From NCBI RefSeq assembly GCF_027921745.1, contig NC_079240.1:1357001-1421000 (forward strand): DNA of 64,000 bases, read 5' to 3'. Shown here piece after piece: positions 9,024 through 19,859 of this stretch. Source of the DNA: Schizosaccharomyces osmophilus (taxonomy: Eukaryota > Ascomycota > Schizosaccharomycetes > Schizosaccharomycetales > Schizosaccharomycetaceae). Under the pieces are notes generated by a model. That model saw nothing but the letters and a program-made list of their open reading frames with translations, did not search any database and was not told where the DNA came from. A program made the translations under genes and the position numbers. How positions within the stretch are numbered: position 1 is the first letter of the stretch; the number at the start of each line of letters is the position of its first letter.

Positions 9024-10550
9024 ATGAGCTCAACATTGCAGCAAAGCACCCAGCGCTGGAAACCCCAGTGCATCTATCAAATCCTGACAGATCGCTTTGC
9101 TTTTTCCGATGAGGATCATCCCAAAGCTCCATCCACCGGTCGCATGTATCTCGGGGGAACCTGGCGTGGAATCGCTCGTAAACTCGACTACATTCAAGAT
9201 TTGGGATGTACGGCTATATGGATTAGCCCCATCGTAAAAAATATCGAAGATGTTACCGGCTACGGTCAAGGGTACCATGGATATTGGGCCCAGGATTTGC
9301 TTGACGTAAATCCTCATTTCGGTACCAAACAGGACTTGATCGACCTTGTCCAACAAGTTCATGACCGCAACATGCTCTGCATGGTCGATATCGTCGTCAA
9401 CCACATGGCCCATGCTGGGTCAGGTGAAATCGACTACTCCAAGTATCGTCCATTCAAATCGGAGGCAGACTATCATCCTAGAAGGTACGTCCAAAATTAC
9501 GATGATACCATCGATTGTGAAACTGGTTGGCTTGGCGATGATACCGTCGGTCTTTTAGATATTCGTACAGAAGAACCTCGTGTCCAAGCGTTTTTTCAAG
9601 ATTGGATTCGCGACCTCGTTCAAACCTATCATTTCGACGGCCTTCGTATTGATACCGTGAAGCATGTTCACAGAGAATTTTATCCTCCTTTTATTGAAGC
9701 CTCCAAAGTTTTCACCTTTGGCGAAGTCTTTCATGGGGATCCAAGATACGTTGGAGATTACCTTCAGTACATGCCTTCTTCCATCAATTATCCCCTCTAC
9801 TACCAAATTCGAAAAGCCTTTGCTCAGCTTCCTCGCATCTCCATGAAAGAATTTTATGACAAAGCTGTTTTAGAAGCCCGTGCTTATATTCCTGATACAA
9901 CCATTCTTGGAAACTTTATAGAAAATCACGATGTCCCCCGGATCCTTAGCATGACTTCAGATTCTTCGGTATGAACTTCCTTAATGACTCTCACATGATA
10001 CACTGACTAACCCTTTACTTACAGTTGCTGCTAAACACTTTGGTCGCTCTTATGTACTTGGATGGAATTCCCATTGTTTTTCAAGGCCAAGAACAAATGT
10101 TTGTTGGAGGCGATGATCCTGAAAACAGAAATGCTCTTTGGAGCAGTCATTACGATACTACCCATTTCATGTTTAGTGTTCTCTCGAAAATGATTCACGT
10201 TCGTCAATCTCTTATTCGAAAATTCCCTGAATTCTGTAATACTTTGTCTCGTTGTCTCTACTTGGACAATCACAACTATGTTTTCGAGCGTCCTGGTTGC
10301 ATCGTTTGCTTATGCAATGGAGGCTCAAATTCCGTATTTAAATTTCCTGTAACAGTTTCGGTAGAACAAGGTTCAGTTGCTCGGTTTATGGATATATGGA
10401 CGGAAGAAATTTTCGAAGCCGCCCCATCATCACCCTCAACCCTGAATCTCATAGTCGATGCAGGACTTCCAAAGGTAAGACACCTTTTTTTGATCACTAC
10501 TCTAACATTATTTTTAGGTTCTTGTTCACTTGTCATCCATACCCAGGTAA
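9024..10550 (+). CDS. Alpha-amylase family (GH13) protein, intracellular
   Basis: Three exons by my reading: 9024-9968, 10025-10474 and 10518-10550. Both introns have GTAtG/GTAAG donors and CTAAC branch sites, giving 475 residues. GH13 motifs are intact: region I DIVVNH (122-127), nucleophile D210 in GLRIDTVKH, acid/base E234 in FGEVF, and D303 in FIENHD. Starch-like alpha-1,4-glucan or maltodextrin hydrolysis is the family activity. There is no signal peptide (MSSTLQQSTQRWKPQCIYQI), so it should be cytosolic, unlike the secreted or GPI-bound amylases of fission yeast. A fourth exon after the GTAAAT at 10547 cannot be excluded. It matches SPAC27E2.01 by position. Confidence 0.88.
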
Positions 10551-10897
10551 ATGTCTTTTGATTCTCGTGTTTCAATCTTGGAAACCAGTCCGTAGTTTAT
10601 CGAATGCACCCATATTTATTGGCTTATGTACCTCTTCATTTGACCTTTTTTGGTTTGACCAGCTTACTGTCTTTTTCTACTGAAGAGTTTACCTTTTGAT
10701 GATTCTTATTTTGGTTTGTTTTTGTCGCTTTCTTTTACCATGCTACTTTTCTTTTGTTTCTTTTTTTTTTTACATGCAATTGTATTCAGTATTTCGATTA
10801 AACGACTGCGATTCCCTCTCATCTCTTTTCCTTCCTTATTCAGATCTACTTGTTTGTTTACATGTCCGTAAATAAAAAAATCATGTTTTCCATGCTC

Positions 10898-10928
<31 letters not shown>

Positions 10929-11340
10929 ACGTTTATATATTGCAATTAAAGATTGGAATAGTTTTAAATAAAATATAATCACGGCTTGTGATTTACTTGC
11001 ACTTTCGTTGTGAAAATGTACGCCTTGAATAAAATGTATAAATTGGAGCGACATACAAGGAGACGTTTTTCAAGGCAATTCTTTTATGTTTACGTAAACA
11101 AAAATGCAGAAATGAAATGTAGTAGGACTTTTTTGGTTTTCAAGAATTTTCTCAACGTTAAGCTTTGTCGTAATAGACACAGAGTCCACTTACTAAAAGC
11201 AAAATTCCTGAAATAACAAGCTTTTTTTGAAGAAGCATTTTTTTGGACAAGTTTATTTCTTTCAGGCGATATTAATTCACCTTTTTTTATTTTTTTTCTG
11301 GAGCTTTACTTTTTTGTTTCGTTACATCCGGAAATCTCAA
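10551..11340. other. Intergenic, amylase 3' side and IMPACT promoter
   Basis: No gene seen. It contains the long A tract at 10898-10925 and a T-rich stretch immediately upstream of 11341. Confidence 0.5.
10898..10925. repeat. Homopolymer A tract of about 28 nt
   Basis: An unbroken run of about 28 adenines. It could be a nucleosome-excluding poly(dA:dT) tract upstream of the IMPACT gene. Length may vary between isolates or be misassembled. Confidence 0.9.
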
Positions 11341-12341
11341 ATGGAAGACAACGAAGCATTTCAGGATGAGCTACTTGCCTTAGAAAGTATTTATCCTTCT
11401 TGTCTTTTACCAATATCCGAGCAGAGTTATACCTACACACTGAGTATACCCGACAGCAGAGTACATCTTAACCTACAATTTCCCATCGAGTATCCAGACT
11501 CTCCACCTATTGTATTAGATGCGTATGGAATTGATAAAACCCTTGCAGAAGACGTTCTGCTGTCGGTTGCTACCGGTGATGTATGTATTTTTTCGTATAT
11601 AGATTTGCTGAAAGAACTAGTGGATATCGAAACCGAACAAGAAGCCATGCAGAACGAGCACAAGAAGCAAGAAGAATCAGACAAAGACTCACCAGTAATG
11701 CTTGATAAAAATCAATATGTTGCTAAGACTCCAGAAACCCATCAAGAAGAGTGGAAACCCTCATTCGACTGGAAAGAATCACAAGCGATCAATGATAGAA
11801 AGAGTACCTTCGCAGCTCATGCCACTAGAGTTAATAGCCCAGAAGAAGTTCAAAAGGCTTTGGAAGAGCTGTATATGAACAAAAAGGTAGCCAAGGTATG
11901 ATTTTGTAATAATTTCGAGAAAGTAGCTCGAACTACTTTAGATGTGCAAACCATCACTTCAGCTTTTACTACTACCACAGGTTGCTAACGCTGTTCAGGC
12001 AAATCACAACATGGTTGCTTATCGTGTAATCTCTCAACGTGGAAATGTCATTCAAGACAATGATGATGATGGTGAATCTGCTGCAGGATCACGCATGGGG
12101 CATTTACTAACAATGATGGTACGTATTTTTTTTTTTTTTTTTATATCTAGTTTAAACTAACTGCTTTCAGGATGCCGAAAATGTTTTTGTTTGTGTCTCA
12201 CGTTGGTTCGGAGGCACTCATATCGGACCTGATCGCTTCAAGCATATTAATTCTACAGCCCGTGAAGCTGTCCTTTTAACTGAAGCCGCACCTGAACAGA
12301 AAAAGGGCAATGATGATAAAAAGAAAAAGAAGCATCGATAA
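11341..12341 (+). CDS. IMPACT/Yih1 homologue, regulator of Gcn2 (RWD plus UPF0029)
   Basis: Three exons: 11341-11895, 11981-12118 and 12171-12341, all joining in phase, 287 residues. The N-terminal RWD domain (about 5-105: FQDELLALESIYPSC, YPDSPPIVL) is followed by a charged linker and the ancient IMPACT domain (about 135-265) with SRWFGGTHIGPDRFKHI. Yih1/IMPACT competes with Gcn2 for Gcn1 and so tunes eIF2-alpha phosphorylation in amino-acid starvation; this is family knowledge. The start at 11341 is preferred to an upstream in-frame ATG-like codon because it begins just before the RWD. The C-terminus is a lysine run (DDKKKKKHR). It matches SPAC27E2.02 by position. Confidence 0.9.
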
Positions 12342-12602
12342 AGAGATTTGATGATTCTCTCTCAACCAAAAAATTACGCAAGAAATAATTTACCACTAGT
12401 ATCGGTTTCACTGAAACCACTATGCATGGATGTACAATAATATAATAGAATATTAATAGATACGCAGTTTACTCTCCGATTCACTTATACTCTCTAATCA
12501 CTACAATTGCAACTTCAATGAGACCCTTCAATACTAAACAAAAACCGATCGAAACTTTTTTAAAAATCATATTTTCTAGGATAGAACAAAAATTCAGTTG
12601 TT

Positions 12603-13784
12603 TTAGCGTCTTCCGGCCTTCCAGTGAGCAATGTCACCACTCTCCATTAAGTATTCTTTACCCTTGGTCATATACTTACCAGCGGCACGGCAAGCATTTT
12701 CAGTCTTGTGGTCGACTAAATCTTGATAGTGCATGATTTCACCACAAATGAAAGCCTTTTCGAAATCGGTGTGAATGACACCAGCGGCTTGAGGAGCCTT
12801 AATACCCTTACGGACGGTCCAGGAACGAACTTCATCTTCACCACATGTGAAGTAGTTGATGAGGTTCAAAGCAGTGTAACCGGTGATGATAATCTTGGGG
12901 AGCATGCTCTTGGTTTGAAGACGCTTGCATTCTTCAGCAACTTCCTCTTCACTCATGGAAGTCAAGCGCTCTTCGAAAGCAACAGACATGGGAATAAAGG
13001 TGTCACCAGGGCTGAATTCATCAACCCAAGCCTTAATCTTGGGGAGGTACTTGTTCTTTTGACGAACGAAGTCGCGCTCACTCATGTTAACAAGGTAGAC
13101 GACGGGCTTGGCAGTCAAAAGGTATAAGGTGTTGATCAATTCGACCTCACGGTTAGACCATTGTCCCTTACGGATGGGTTGCTTGTTGACGGTCAAAAAT
13201 TCATATACACGTTCAACTATAGCTTGCTCCTCCTTCTTGGCCTTCATTTCCAAGGTGTTAGCACCACGGGAAGTGATCTTACGGACACCCTCAAGGTGCT
13301 TCTCGACGAATTCAGCATCCTTGATCAACAATTCATCACGAATAATGGCCAAGTCACGAATAGGATCAACATCACCTTCGACGTGAACAATTTCAGCATC
13401 GTCGAAAGCACGAACGATCTGATAGATAGCGTCCACTGCACGAACGTGGGACAAGAATGCGTTACCTAAACCGGCACCAGTACTAGCACCCTTGGTAAGA
13501 CCGGCGATATCAAAGATAGTCAAGAAAGCTGGGACCTTGCTCTTGGGCTTATAGGTCTCGCAGAGCCAGTGAAAACGGTCATCGGGAACAGCAACCTTGG
13601 CTTCTTCGGGCTCGATGGTAGCGTAGGGGTAGTTTGCAGGGTTACCCAAAACAGACTTGGTGATGGCACGGAAGAAGGTAGACTTACCAACGTTGGGCAT
13701 ACCAACAATACCAGTCTTCAAGTTGTTACCGGGACGACCCCATTGGACGCGTACTTCGGCCTGCTGTTGCTTTTTGGGAGGCAT
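12603..13784 (-). CDS. ola1: Obg-like ATPase Ola1 (YchF family)
   Basis: Intronless, 393 residues. P-loop GMPNVGKS at 28-35, switch region NYPYATIEPEEA, G3 DIAGLTKGASTGAGLGN, and a G4 variant NMSE near residue 230 in place of NKxD. That change is the signature of YchF/Ola1 proteins, which prefer ATP to GTP. A TGS domain occupies about 305-388. It is a cytosolic ribosome- and stress-linked P-loop ATPase of the TRAFAC class. Length is close to human OLA1 and bacterial YchF plus the eukaryotic N-terminal extension. It is convergent with the IMPACT gene, 261 bp apart, as in S. pombe (SPAC27E2.03c). Confidence 0.95.
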   Translation of the reverse strand: MPPKKQQQAEVRVQWGRPGNNLKTGIVGMPNVGKSTFFRAITKSVLGNPANYPYATIEPEEAKVAVPDDRFHWLCETYKPKSKVPAFLTIFDIAGLTKGASTGAGLGNAFLSHVRAVDAIYQIVRAFDDAEIVHVEGDVDPIRDLAIIRDELLIKDAEFVEKHLEGVRKITSRGANTLEMKAKKEEQAIVERVYEFLTVNKQPIRKGQWSNREVELINTLYLLTAKPVVYLVNMSERDFVRQKNKYLPKIKAWVDEFSPGDTFIPMSVAFEERLTSMSEEEVAEECKRLQTKSMLPKIIITGYTALNLINYFTCGEDEVRSWTVRKGIKAPQAAGVIHTDFEKAFICGEIMHYQDLVDHKTENACRAAGKYMTKGKEYLMESGDIAHWKAGRR

Positions 13785-15464
13785 ACTGGAAAGTGGGTTG
13801 AAATAGATAGATCAAAAAAGTATCAGCTTTCGAAAAAGACAGCTCAGTCAGTCGTAACAAAGAAAAGAGATAGCGGAAGCAGAGTACACTATTCAAAAAG
13901 CAGTTAGCACATTATTCTGTACATGTCTTCATGCTTTAGACAAAGAATATTTATAGAAAGAACAATTTTAAAACTCGTTTCCTCAGCAAAGGAGTCGTTT
14001 TCTCCTTTTCCAAGATAAGAAAAAGAAAACACAACGCCGAGCTCATTTCATGCAAAATGAAAGCCATACGTTTGTGGGATCCCACAAACACTCTTGGACG
14101 TTTAGTTTTGTTGCATCACAATCTTTCGTAGTGCTTCTTCAAAGGCATCCACGGGATGCATGACGAGTTCAAGTTTCAAATGTCCTATCGTTGTTCTTTT
14201 GCGTACCTTTCTCTTTTATGCCGTTTACTTTTCTAATACTTACTATTGCAGCAGTATTTGGCTCTTGGATTGTTTCTATGCGCTGCCCTTTTTCCAAAAA
14301 TTTCATTCGGTAATAACATGTCTCAACAAACTGCACCGCAGTACGACAATGTGTCTAAGAGCATGTTAGTGAATTGCACCGAGCTGTACAACCTATGCAA
14401 ACACGTAAAGGGTCCTACTGTCCGGTTCAAGGAGACGATTCAATGAACGATGGATGATGCATCCGTAGAACCATCATCTACTAGGTTCCGTGGAAAATCC
14501 CAACAAAACCGACTGAATTCTTGTTCTTGTTTTACTAGGTAGACCCACCTTGCTTTTTCCATGGAATATACATCACCGTATTAAAGACCATCATCTGTCA
14601 TCATTCTTGCATTCATCATACGCAGGAATAATTGGTTTTACTTTCTACTGTACATACAATCTAATGTAGATTCTTACACATCACCAAAAAAAATTATAGA
14701 AAGAATAATGAATACATGTATTTGCAAACGCGAGTTGAGAAAAAAAACTATTATAATAACCTTGATGAAACGGCACCATATCAATGCATAAAAACGAGTT
14801 GAATCATAAGCATGCAAGCTTACAAATTCAAACAAATCGATCTTAATACCGCTCATAAAGTTTAGAGAACTCCCAACTACCATCCTGTCAGCCATGGGTA
14901 AAAACACCATTGGTCCGGGAGACAGAAGGAAACAGGAGCCTCTTGCCATTTAGGCAGAAGCGAAAATAAAACAAATTTTTACATTCTAAAGTAGAAGCAA
15001 AAACAAAGAAATCCTGGTACTTGCAAAAAATTTTCTCCTCCAAGCAAAAGAAAAAAGAAAACCCTCACAACTATATCCTAAGTTGCATCCGATTAATTTG
15101 ATTAGTGTCCACGGCATCAACAACCAACAAGAATCCAGCGCAAAATAAAGAAAAAAAATGAACAAAAGCAATAAAAAAGATCGAAAGCGCAGAAGAATCA
15201 ATACTTCTTATATCATTACTTACACCACAAATGTCCCCATACCTCCATCCTCAATGCAAATACAAATTGCTCGAGGAACTCTTGACTTTTCAATATACTT
15301 GGCAATGGCAGATACAGCAAATGAAATAGAAAACGTCGATAAATTGCAGACAATATTATTGACTCCTCTCTACTAGAGGTATTTATAGCCATATTTATAG
15401 CCATTGAGAAACTCGGGCAATTATTTACATTCAGCAGAAGATGCTAAGGGCATACTGTGAGAAT
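13785..15464. other. Intergenic, ola1 promoter side and 3' of small GPI-type gene
   Basis: No gene that I can support. A stretch at 14160-14446 has short hydrophobic frames and a possible branch/acceptor (ttctaatact...ttgcag, 14231-14251), but no convincing donor or family match. The 20-bp palindrome at 14070 is listed separately. Confidence 0.45.
14070..14089. repeat. 20-bp perfect palindrome upstream of ola1
   Basis: GTTTGTGGGATCCCACAAAC reads identically on both strands with no central spacer. It lies 285 bp upstream of the ola1 ATG. Symmetry suggests a dimeric protein site. Confidence 0.9.
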
Positions 15465-15737
15465 TTAAAGAGACATGACGGAGCAAGCAACAGCAATCAT
15501 GGCGATAACGAAGGCACCAGAGCTGAAGTTGGTAAGAGAGGCAGCGCTGGAGCTGGAGTCAGAAGCGGAGCCAGAACCACCAGAAGTACCGTTGGTACCG
15601 TTGGTGCCATTTGAGCTGTTGGCTTGGGCAGAAGTAGAGTTGCCGAAGGGAGCAGTGCTGTTGGCAGTGCTGTTAGCAGCTTGGACGGCCAAGGCCATAG
15701 TGACAATAGCGGCGATAGCGAGAACACGAGAGTACAT
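15465..15737 (-). CDS. Small Ser/Asn/Thr-rich GPI-type cell-wall protein
   Basis: 90 residues. The signal peptide MYSRVLAIAAIVTMALAVQA is followed by a short low-complexity core full of N-x-S/T sites (NSTANSTAP, NGTNGTNGTSGG), a Ser run, and a C-terminal hydrophobic tail after small residues (SSGAFVIAMIAVACSVMSL), as in GPI-anchored wall proteins. A TATA-like box lies about 125 bp upstream and an ATGACGT site about 170 bp upstream. Its position between ola1 and cdc1 suggests it is the counterpart of the short S. pombe orphan SPAC27E2.11c, but I cannot confirm this. No catalytic motif. The complementary strand is open through it, as expected of such repeats. Confidence 0.75.
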   Translation of the reverse strand: MYSRVLAIAAIVTMALAVQAANSTANSTAPFGNSTSAQANSSNGTNGTNGTSGGSGSASDSSSSAASLTNFSSGAFVIAMIAVACSVMSL

Positions 15738-15861
15738 TATGAAAGGACAAATAAATATAATTTGGACAAAGTCAAATAATTAATTATAGACCTAAAGTTG
15801 TGTAGGAATATAGTAAAGTCCGAAGTTGATGCTGATTCAAATGTTCCGATCCTACACTCTT

Positions 15862-15868
15862 TATATAA
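15862..15868 (-). promoter_or_regulatory. TATA-like box of the small GPI-type gene
   Basis: TATATAA lies about 125-130 bp upstream of the ATG at 15737, within the usual range for strongly expressed fission yeast genes. Confidence 0.45.
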
Positions 15869-15902
15869 AAAATTTCTCTTCAACCCTTACCCTGTATAAC
15901 GC

Positions 15903-15910
15903 ATGACGTT
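15903..15910. promoter_or_regulatory. ATGACGTT, candidate Atf1/Pcr1 site
   Basis: An ATGACGTT core some 170 bp upstream of the small GPI-type gene and 35 bp upstream of its TATA-like box. Position and orientation are sensible for stress control of a wall protein; function is inferred. Confidence 0.35.
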
Positions 15911-16239
15911 TCGTAAGTTTGAGAGGTCTACAGTGATTGGGCCACCAGCCCCTCCTGTAAACAAGTGCGATAAGCCACATATTAAGAATACCTAACTTGC
16001 GAAGCAAACAAATGGTATTTTAATTCCGAAGGCTAATAGTTCGACGGTCGATTGGGTTCTAGAGTGGAAAACGAGCAGGAACAAAGTTTGCTTAAATGAA
16101 ATAACAAACAAACAACACTATCCAACGAGAGATCGTCCTGCCCCATTCTGTAAGGTGGGGTACGGCCAACTACAAGAGTTGGAGTAAAGAAAAGAGATGA
16201 TAACGGGGGATACATGAATACAACCGAAAGCACGCACCA

Positions 16240-16331
16240 GATTAGAAACAGAAACAGAAACAGAAACAGAAATAGAAAACAAAACAAAACAAAACAAAAC
16301 AAAACAAAACAAAATAAAATAAAATAAAATT
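16240..16331. repeat. Simple-sequence repeat (AGAAAC)n then (AAAAC)n/(AAAAT)n
   Basis: Four to five AGAAAC hexamers pass into about seven AAAAC pentamers and then AAAAT pentamers. It is a compound microsatellite with a gradual unit change. Confidence 0.9.
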
Positions 16332-17311
16332 GAACTACAATCACTAGTTACAGATATGCATGGAAATTAAAAAATCGAAATATTTCATTACGAAAAATTC
16401 TCAATCTATAGATATTCGTCTCGTCCTATTCGACTAGTCTATACGAATTGATTGTTTGATTGTTTGCGTTGCCCACAATGGTGCAAAGATTGCAGGATCA
16501 AAACAAGTTTCGGTGTGACACAATCGGGAACAAACTATGTTTTGACATTTAAAACAACGATTGGCTCTTTTGTATTTGTTGTTGTTTACATGAGTAAACC
16601 TTGAACTCAACCCGCGAACCTATCAATGACTTAGGTTGCAAAGAAGGTTTGAACAACACCAAGTTGTGTTGCTTTCTTTGTTTATGTTTATGTTTTTCTT
16701 AGATTGTGAATTGTTTATTTTTGTTTTTTGTTTGTTTGTTTATAACTGTACAGCAACATACACAAGCAGCGAATCGTGGTTTCAAATGTTTGTTTCCGCT
16801 TGTTTTCCTTTGGGGCTTTCCACCAGCGATTTGTCTCTTGTGTCACTGCCCATACAATGACATTGGTGGACTGAATTTTTCAAAGCAGTTATTGTGGCTT
16901 TGGAGATGCGTGTCCGGGTGTTGTTGCATGTTTCTCTCCTCTTTCCAAGAAAAAACACGAGGAACCAGGGTGGAGTCTCAAGTCACCAAGTCACCAAGTT
17001 GTTGTAGCAAGGTTTTCCTCATGAAAATGAGGAGGAGAGATGGAGGCACAAAATACTCTATCGACTCTCTAGTCTCTCTAGTTCCTAAAGGAAATCCTCC
17101 AAATCCCCCCAAATATGACTATAGCTAGCTCATACAAACGGTATGCCAGTCCCATCCTCCTTTCTTCAGAATTAACCCATCATAACTAGGTAATGTAGGT
17201 GTAGGTATAGGTAATCCATTCTTGATGACTTTCGGAGTCTTTAAACATTCCATTACGATAAAATGAACAATTCAAAAAGTCACAAACTTGATTGAATCAA
17301 ACCATTCTTCC

Positions 17312-17330
17312 TTCTAGAAATCTTCTAGAA
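17312..17330. promoter_or_regulatory. Tandem TTCTAGAA boxes, HSE-like
   Basis: TTCTAGAA occurs twice, 3 bp apart. Inverted TTC/GAA pairs resemble heat-shock elements, though the 3-bp spacing is one base off the canonical arrangement. They lie about 970 bp upstream of cdc1. Confidence 0.3.
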
Positions 17331-17522
17331 ATCCAAGTGGTTTTGCATGGATTCCATTCTTTGCATCTTCCGTCAGCATGACTCGCCACTGTCCTAATTG
17401 ATTTTTCATTCCCTTTCCTAGCACGACTCCCACGAGAGTCACGACAGATGGACCAGTTTCTGTCGGCTACAGAAAACAAATTTCTTTTATCTGAACTTGG
17501 AGATAAAAAAATTTGATATCTG

Positions 17523-17547
17523 AAAAAAAAAAAAAAAAAAAAAAAAT
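17523..17547. repeat. Homopolymer A tract of about 25 nt
   Basis: A run of about 25 adenines in the upstream region of cdc1. Confidence 0.9.
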
Positions 17548-18299
17548 TCGGTAAACGCCCTTCGTTTCCACTGTGGCAATCTCAACCTTTTGCTGCAAAC
17601 ATCAAGCTCATCTCATCTTTAGGTGTACATAGCACACTCACTATCCTAGTACTTCGCTATCCTCGTACTTCACAATCCTCGATACAACGAGCCCCATTGC
17701 TCTTTTGAAACCATTTACAGAGGCATCGTTTCAATGGCGTATTCTTAATTTCCATTGTCTCCCTATTGTGTGCTAAATGGTCCATTGCGTGGATTATCCC
17801 AACTGCTTTTGACGTTTAGCGTTCTGGTCAATAGTAGGGATCTTCGATATTTTCTATACTATGTTATATCTAGACGTGTTCAACCGGTCTTTCCTTCCTT
17901 GATCCTTTTTATTTTTCGTTTCAAATCTTTCCATTCTTTTTAGTTTTGTAAAACATTCTTGTTTTCGAATTCACCGCGAAATATAATCACAAAGAGGTGT
18001 GCTTCCTCGACTCCTTCTACTGCAGGTGTTGTTTACACACCCACACACGGTAGGACGAGGTGCCTCTTTTTTTTTCCTTCTCTCCATTTTTTTTACCTTT
18101 ATTCCTCGGCCCTTCTTTTCTTTTCTTTTTTTTTTTGCATTTAGAATTTTGAGTTTAGAATTTTGAATTTTCGTTTATAATTTCTTTTTTCCTTTTTGTT
18201 TTCATCTCCAATCCAATCGTCCACATTCCTTGATTCCAAGGTTTTCAAGAAACGCTTTACATTTGCTCTTTCTAATTTTTTCTATTTTCCTTCTTCAGC

Positions 18300-19774
18300 A
18301 TGTCTGCTGTTCGCACTTCTGTGCCTTGTCAAGAACTAAATCGACTCCAACTCGACTTACATCAGCAGACCTTCAGTCAGCAATATTCAAGCATCTACTT
18401 TGCCCGGCTAACTGCTCTTCGTCCAAAAGTCGTCCATGCCGGTCGCAAGAGATGGCCCAACCATCCCGAACTGAGTCGCGTTTTGGATGTACGAAATGAT
18501 CAAAACTGCTGGGTCATCGGTACCGCCTACATGACCTCCAACTTGAAGCCAAATGTTATGGACGATGTCACTCAACTTCACACCATCGTCACCGCTTCCG
18601 AAAATTCTCCCTATGTCTCTCTCGAAAACGGCGACGCCAACGATATCCAATATTCCCTCGAGGACAGCTATGGCCGTGTCGATTGTGCTGGTTCCATCAT
18701 GTACGACGCCGGAGTTGTCACCGGTGTTGTGATGGCCGCTCTTGGTCATGAAGATGAGGCTGGCCGCTTCGTTGTTATTGACGTGTGCTTTCCCGAAACC
18801 ATGCCCCCAACCGACTCCATACCAATGTCCATCGACCGGAAAGAGGACGCTGCTCCTGAATTTTTAGCCGTCGTCAGTGGATTAGGTCTTTCCAACGACG
18901 GTATTGAGGGAATCGGTCTGCACCAAATCGTCGACTACCTTCGGGGTGCTCTTCCATCCATGAGTTCTTCCTTTGATCCCACCTCCATCAAGCGCTTCAT
19001 GATCCTTGGTAACTGTCTCGCTCCAGCTATGGAAATCTCCGATTCCTCCACTCCCTCTGTTCCGGTTGGAAAGAAAAAAGTAAAGCGTTATGGGTATGAT
19101 ACGTCAAGCTATAATCCAAATCCGACTATACAGCTAGATGCCTTTTTACATCAACTTTGTTCCGTGGTAGATGTAACCCTAATCCCTGGTCCCTATGATT
19201 ACAGTACAAATATCCTTCCTCAGCAGCCTCTTCATCCAGCGCTCTTACAAAATGCAAAAGCATGGATTGGAAGTTCCCTGCAAACAACTACAAATCCTAC
19301 TTGGCTTTCTATTCATAACAATCTGACGCTTGCAAGCAGTGGACAGAATATCGATGATCTTCGTAAATATCACCCTTACAAGTCCTCCTTGCAATTGATG
19401 GAAAATACCATTTTATGGAATCATATAACCCCTACTAGTCCTGATACTCTATGTAAGTTGTTTTCTTTTGTGTTTTTTTCTCATATTTTTCTCCTTCCAT
19501 TACTAATTATGAATTTTTAGGGTGCTATCCATTTACTGACCGAGATACTTTTGTCATGGACGAGTTGCCAAATCTATATTTATGCGGAAACCAACCAAAA
19601 TTCGGTACAAAAATGATCCAAAGTCAGTCCAAGTCCGTCCGACTCGTATCCGTTCCAGAGTTCCGTAAAACTGGCATTATAACGTTAATTAATCTCAAGA
19701 ACTTGGATGTACGTGCATTAGTATTTCCTCGAAAATCAGACATATCTGAAGTGACCACGCCAAACGTTGAATAA
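18300..19774 (+). CDS. cdc1: DNA polymerase delta small subunit Cdc1 (POLD2/Pol31)
   Basis: Two exons, 18300-19452 and 19521-19774, joined through TGG, give 468 residues. The N-terminal OB-fold region includes [19 protein letters not shown], and the inactive calcineurin-like phosphoesterase domain (about 150-450) includes [33 protein letters not shown] and [20 protein letters not shown]. The polymerase beta-like B-subunit bridges the catalytic Pol3 to Cdc27 and Cdm1 in the nuclear replicase. The intron has a GTAAG donor and TTTTTAG acceptor. Length agrees with the roughly 460 residues of S. pombe Cdc1. The leader is strongly T/C-rich. It is convergent with the tRNA synthetase gene, 85 bp apart, so the 3' UTRs probably overlap. 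Confidence 0.96.
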
Positions 19775-19859
19775 TAGTAATGATTAGATTAATAACGTAT
19801 GGGATACCTAGTTCATGTACCTAGTCTTTGAATGAAAGTTTCGGATATTGATGAATTTA

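Larger units (their letters stand above)
15738..18299. other. Gene-poor region between small GPI-type gene and cdc1
   Basis: 2.5 kb with promoter elements of the small gene, a simple-sequence repeat (16240), an A tract (17523), paired TTCTAGAA boxes (17312) and a T-rich cdc1 leader. In S. pombe I recall a meiotic gene (mug155) in this interval; no minus-strand frame here looks like a conserved protein. A plus-strand frame at 16706-17128 (140 codons) is Cys/Phe-rich with no family signal and is not called. Confidence 0.45.

Noticed and set aside
14056-14446. Possible small spliced secreted protein
   Set aside because: A branch site and acceptor are plausible, but no good donor gives a frame with the downstream exon, and the resulting peptide has no family match.
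16706-17128. 140-codon plus-strand frame upstream of cdc1
   Set aside because: Cys/Phe/Leu-rich composition typical of T-rich DNA; no domain.
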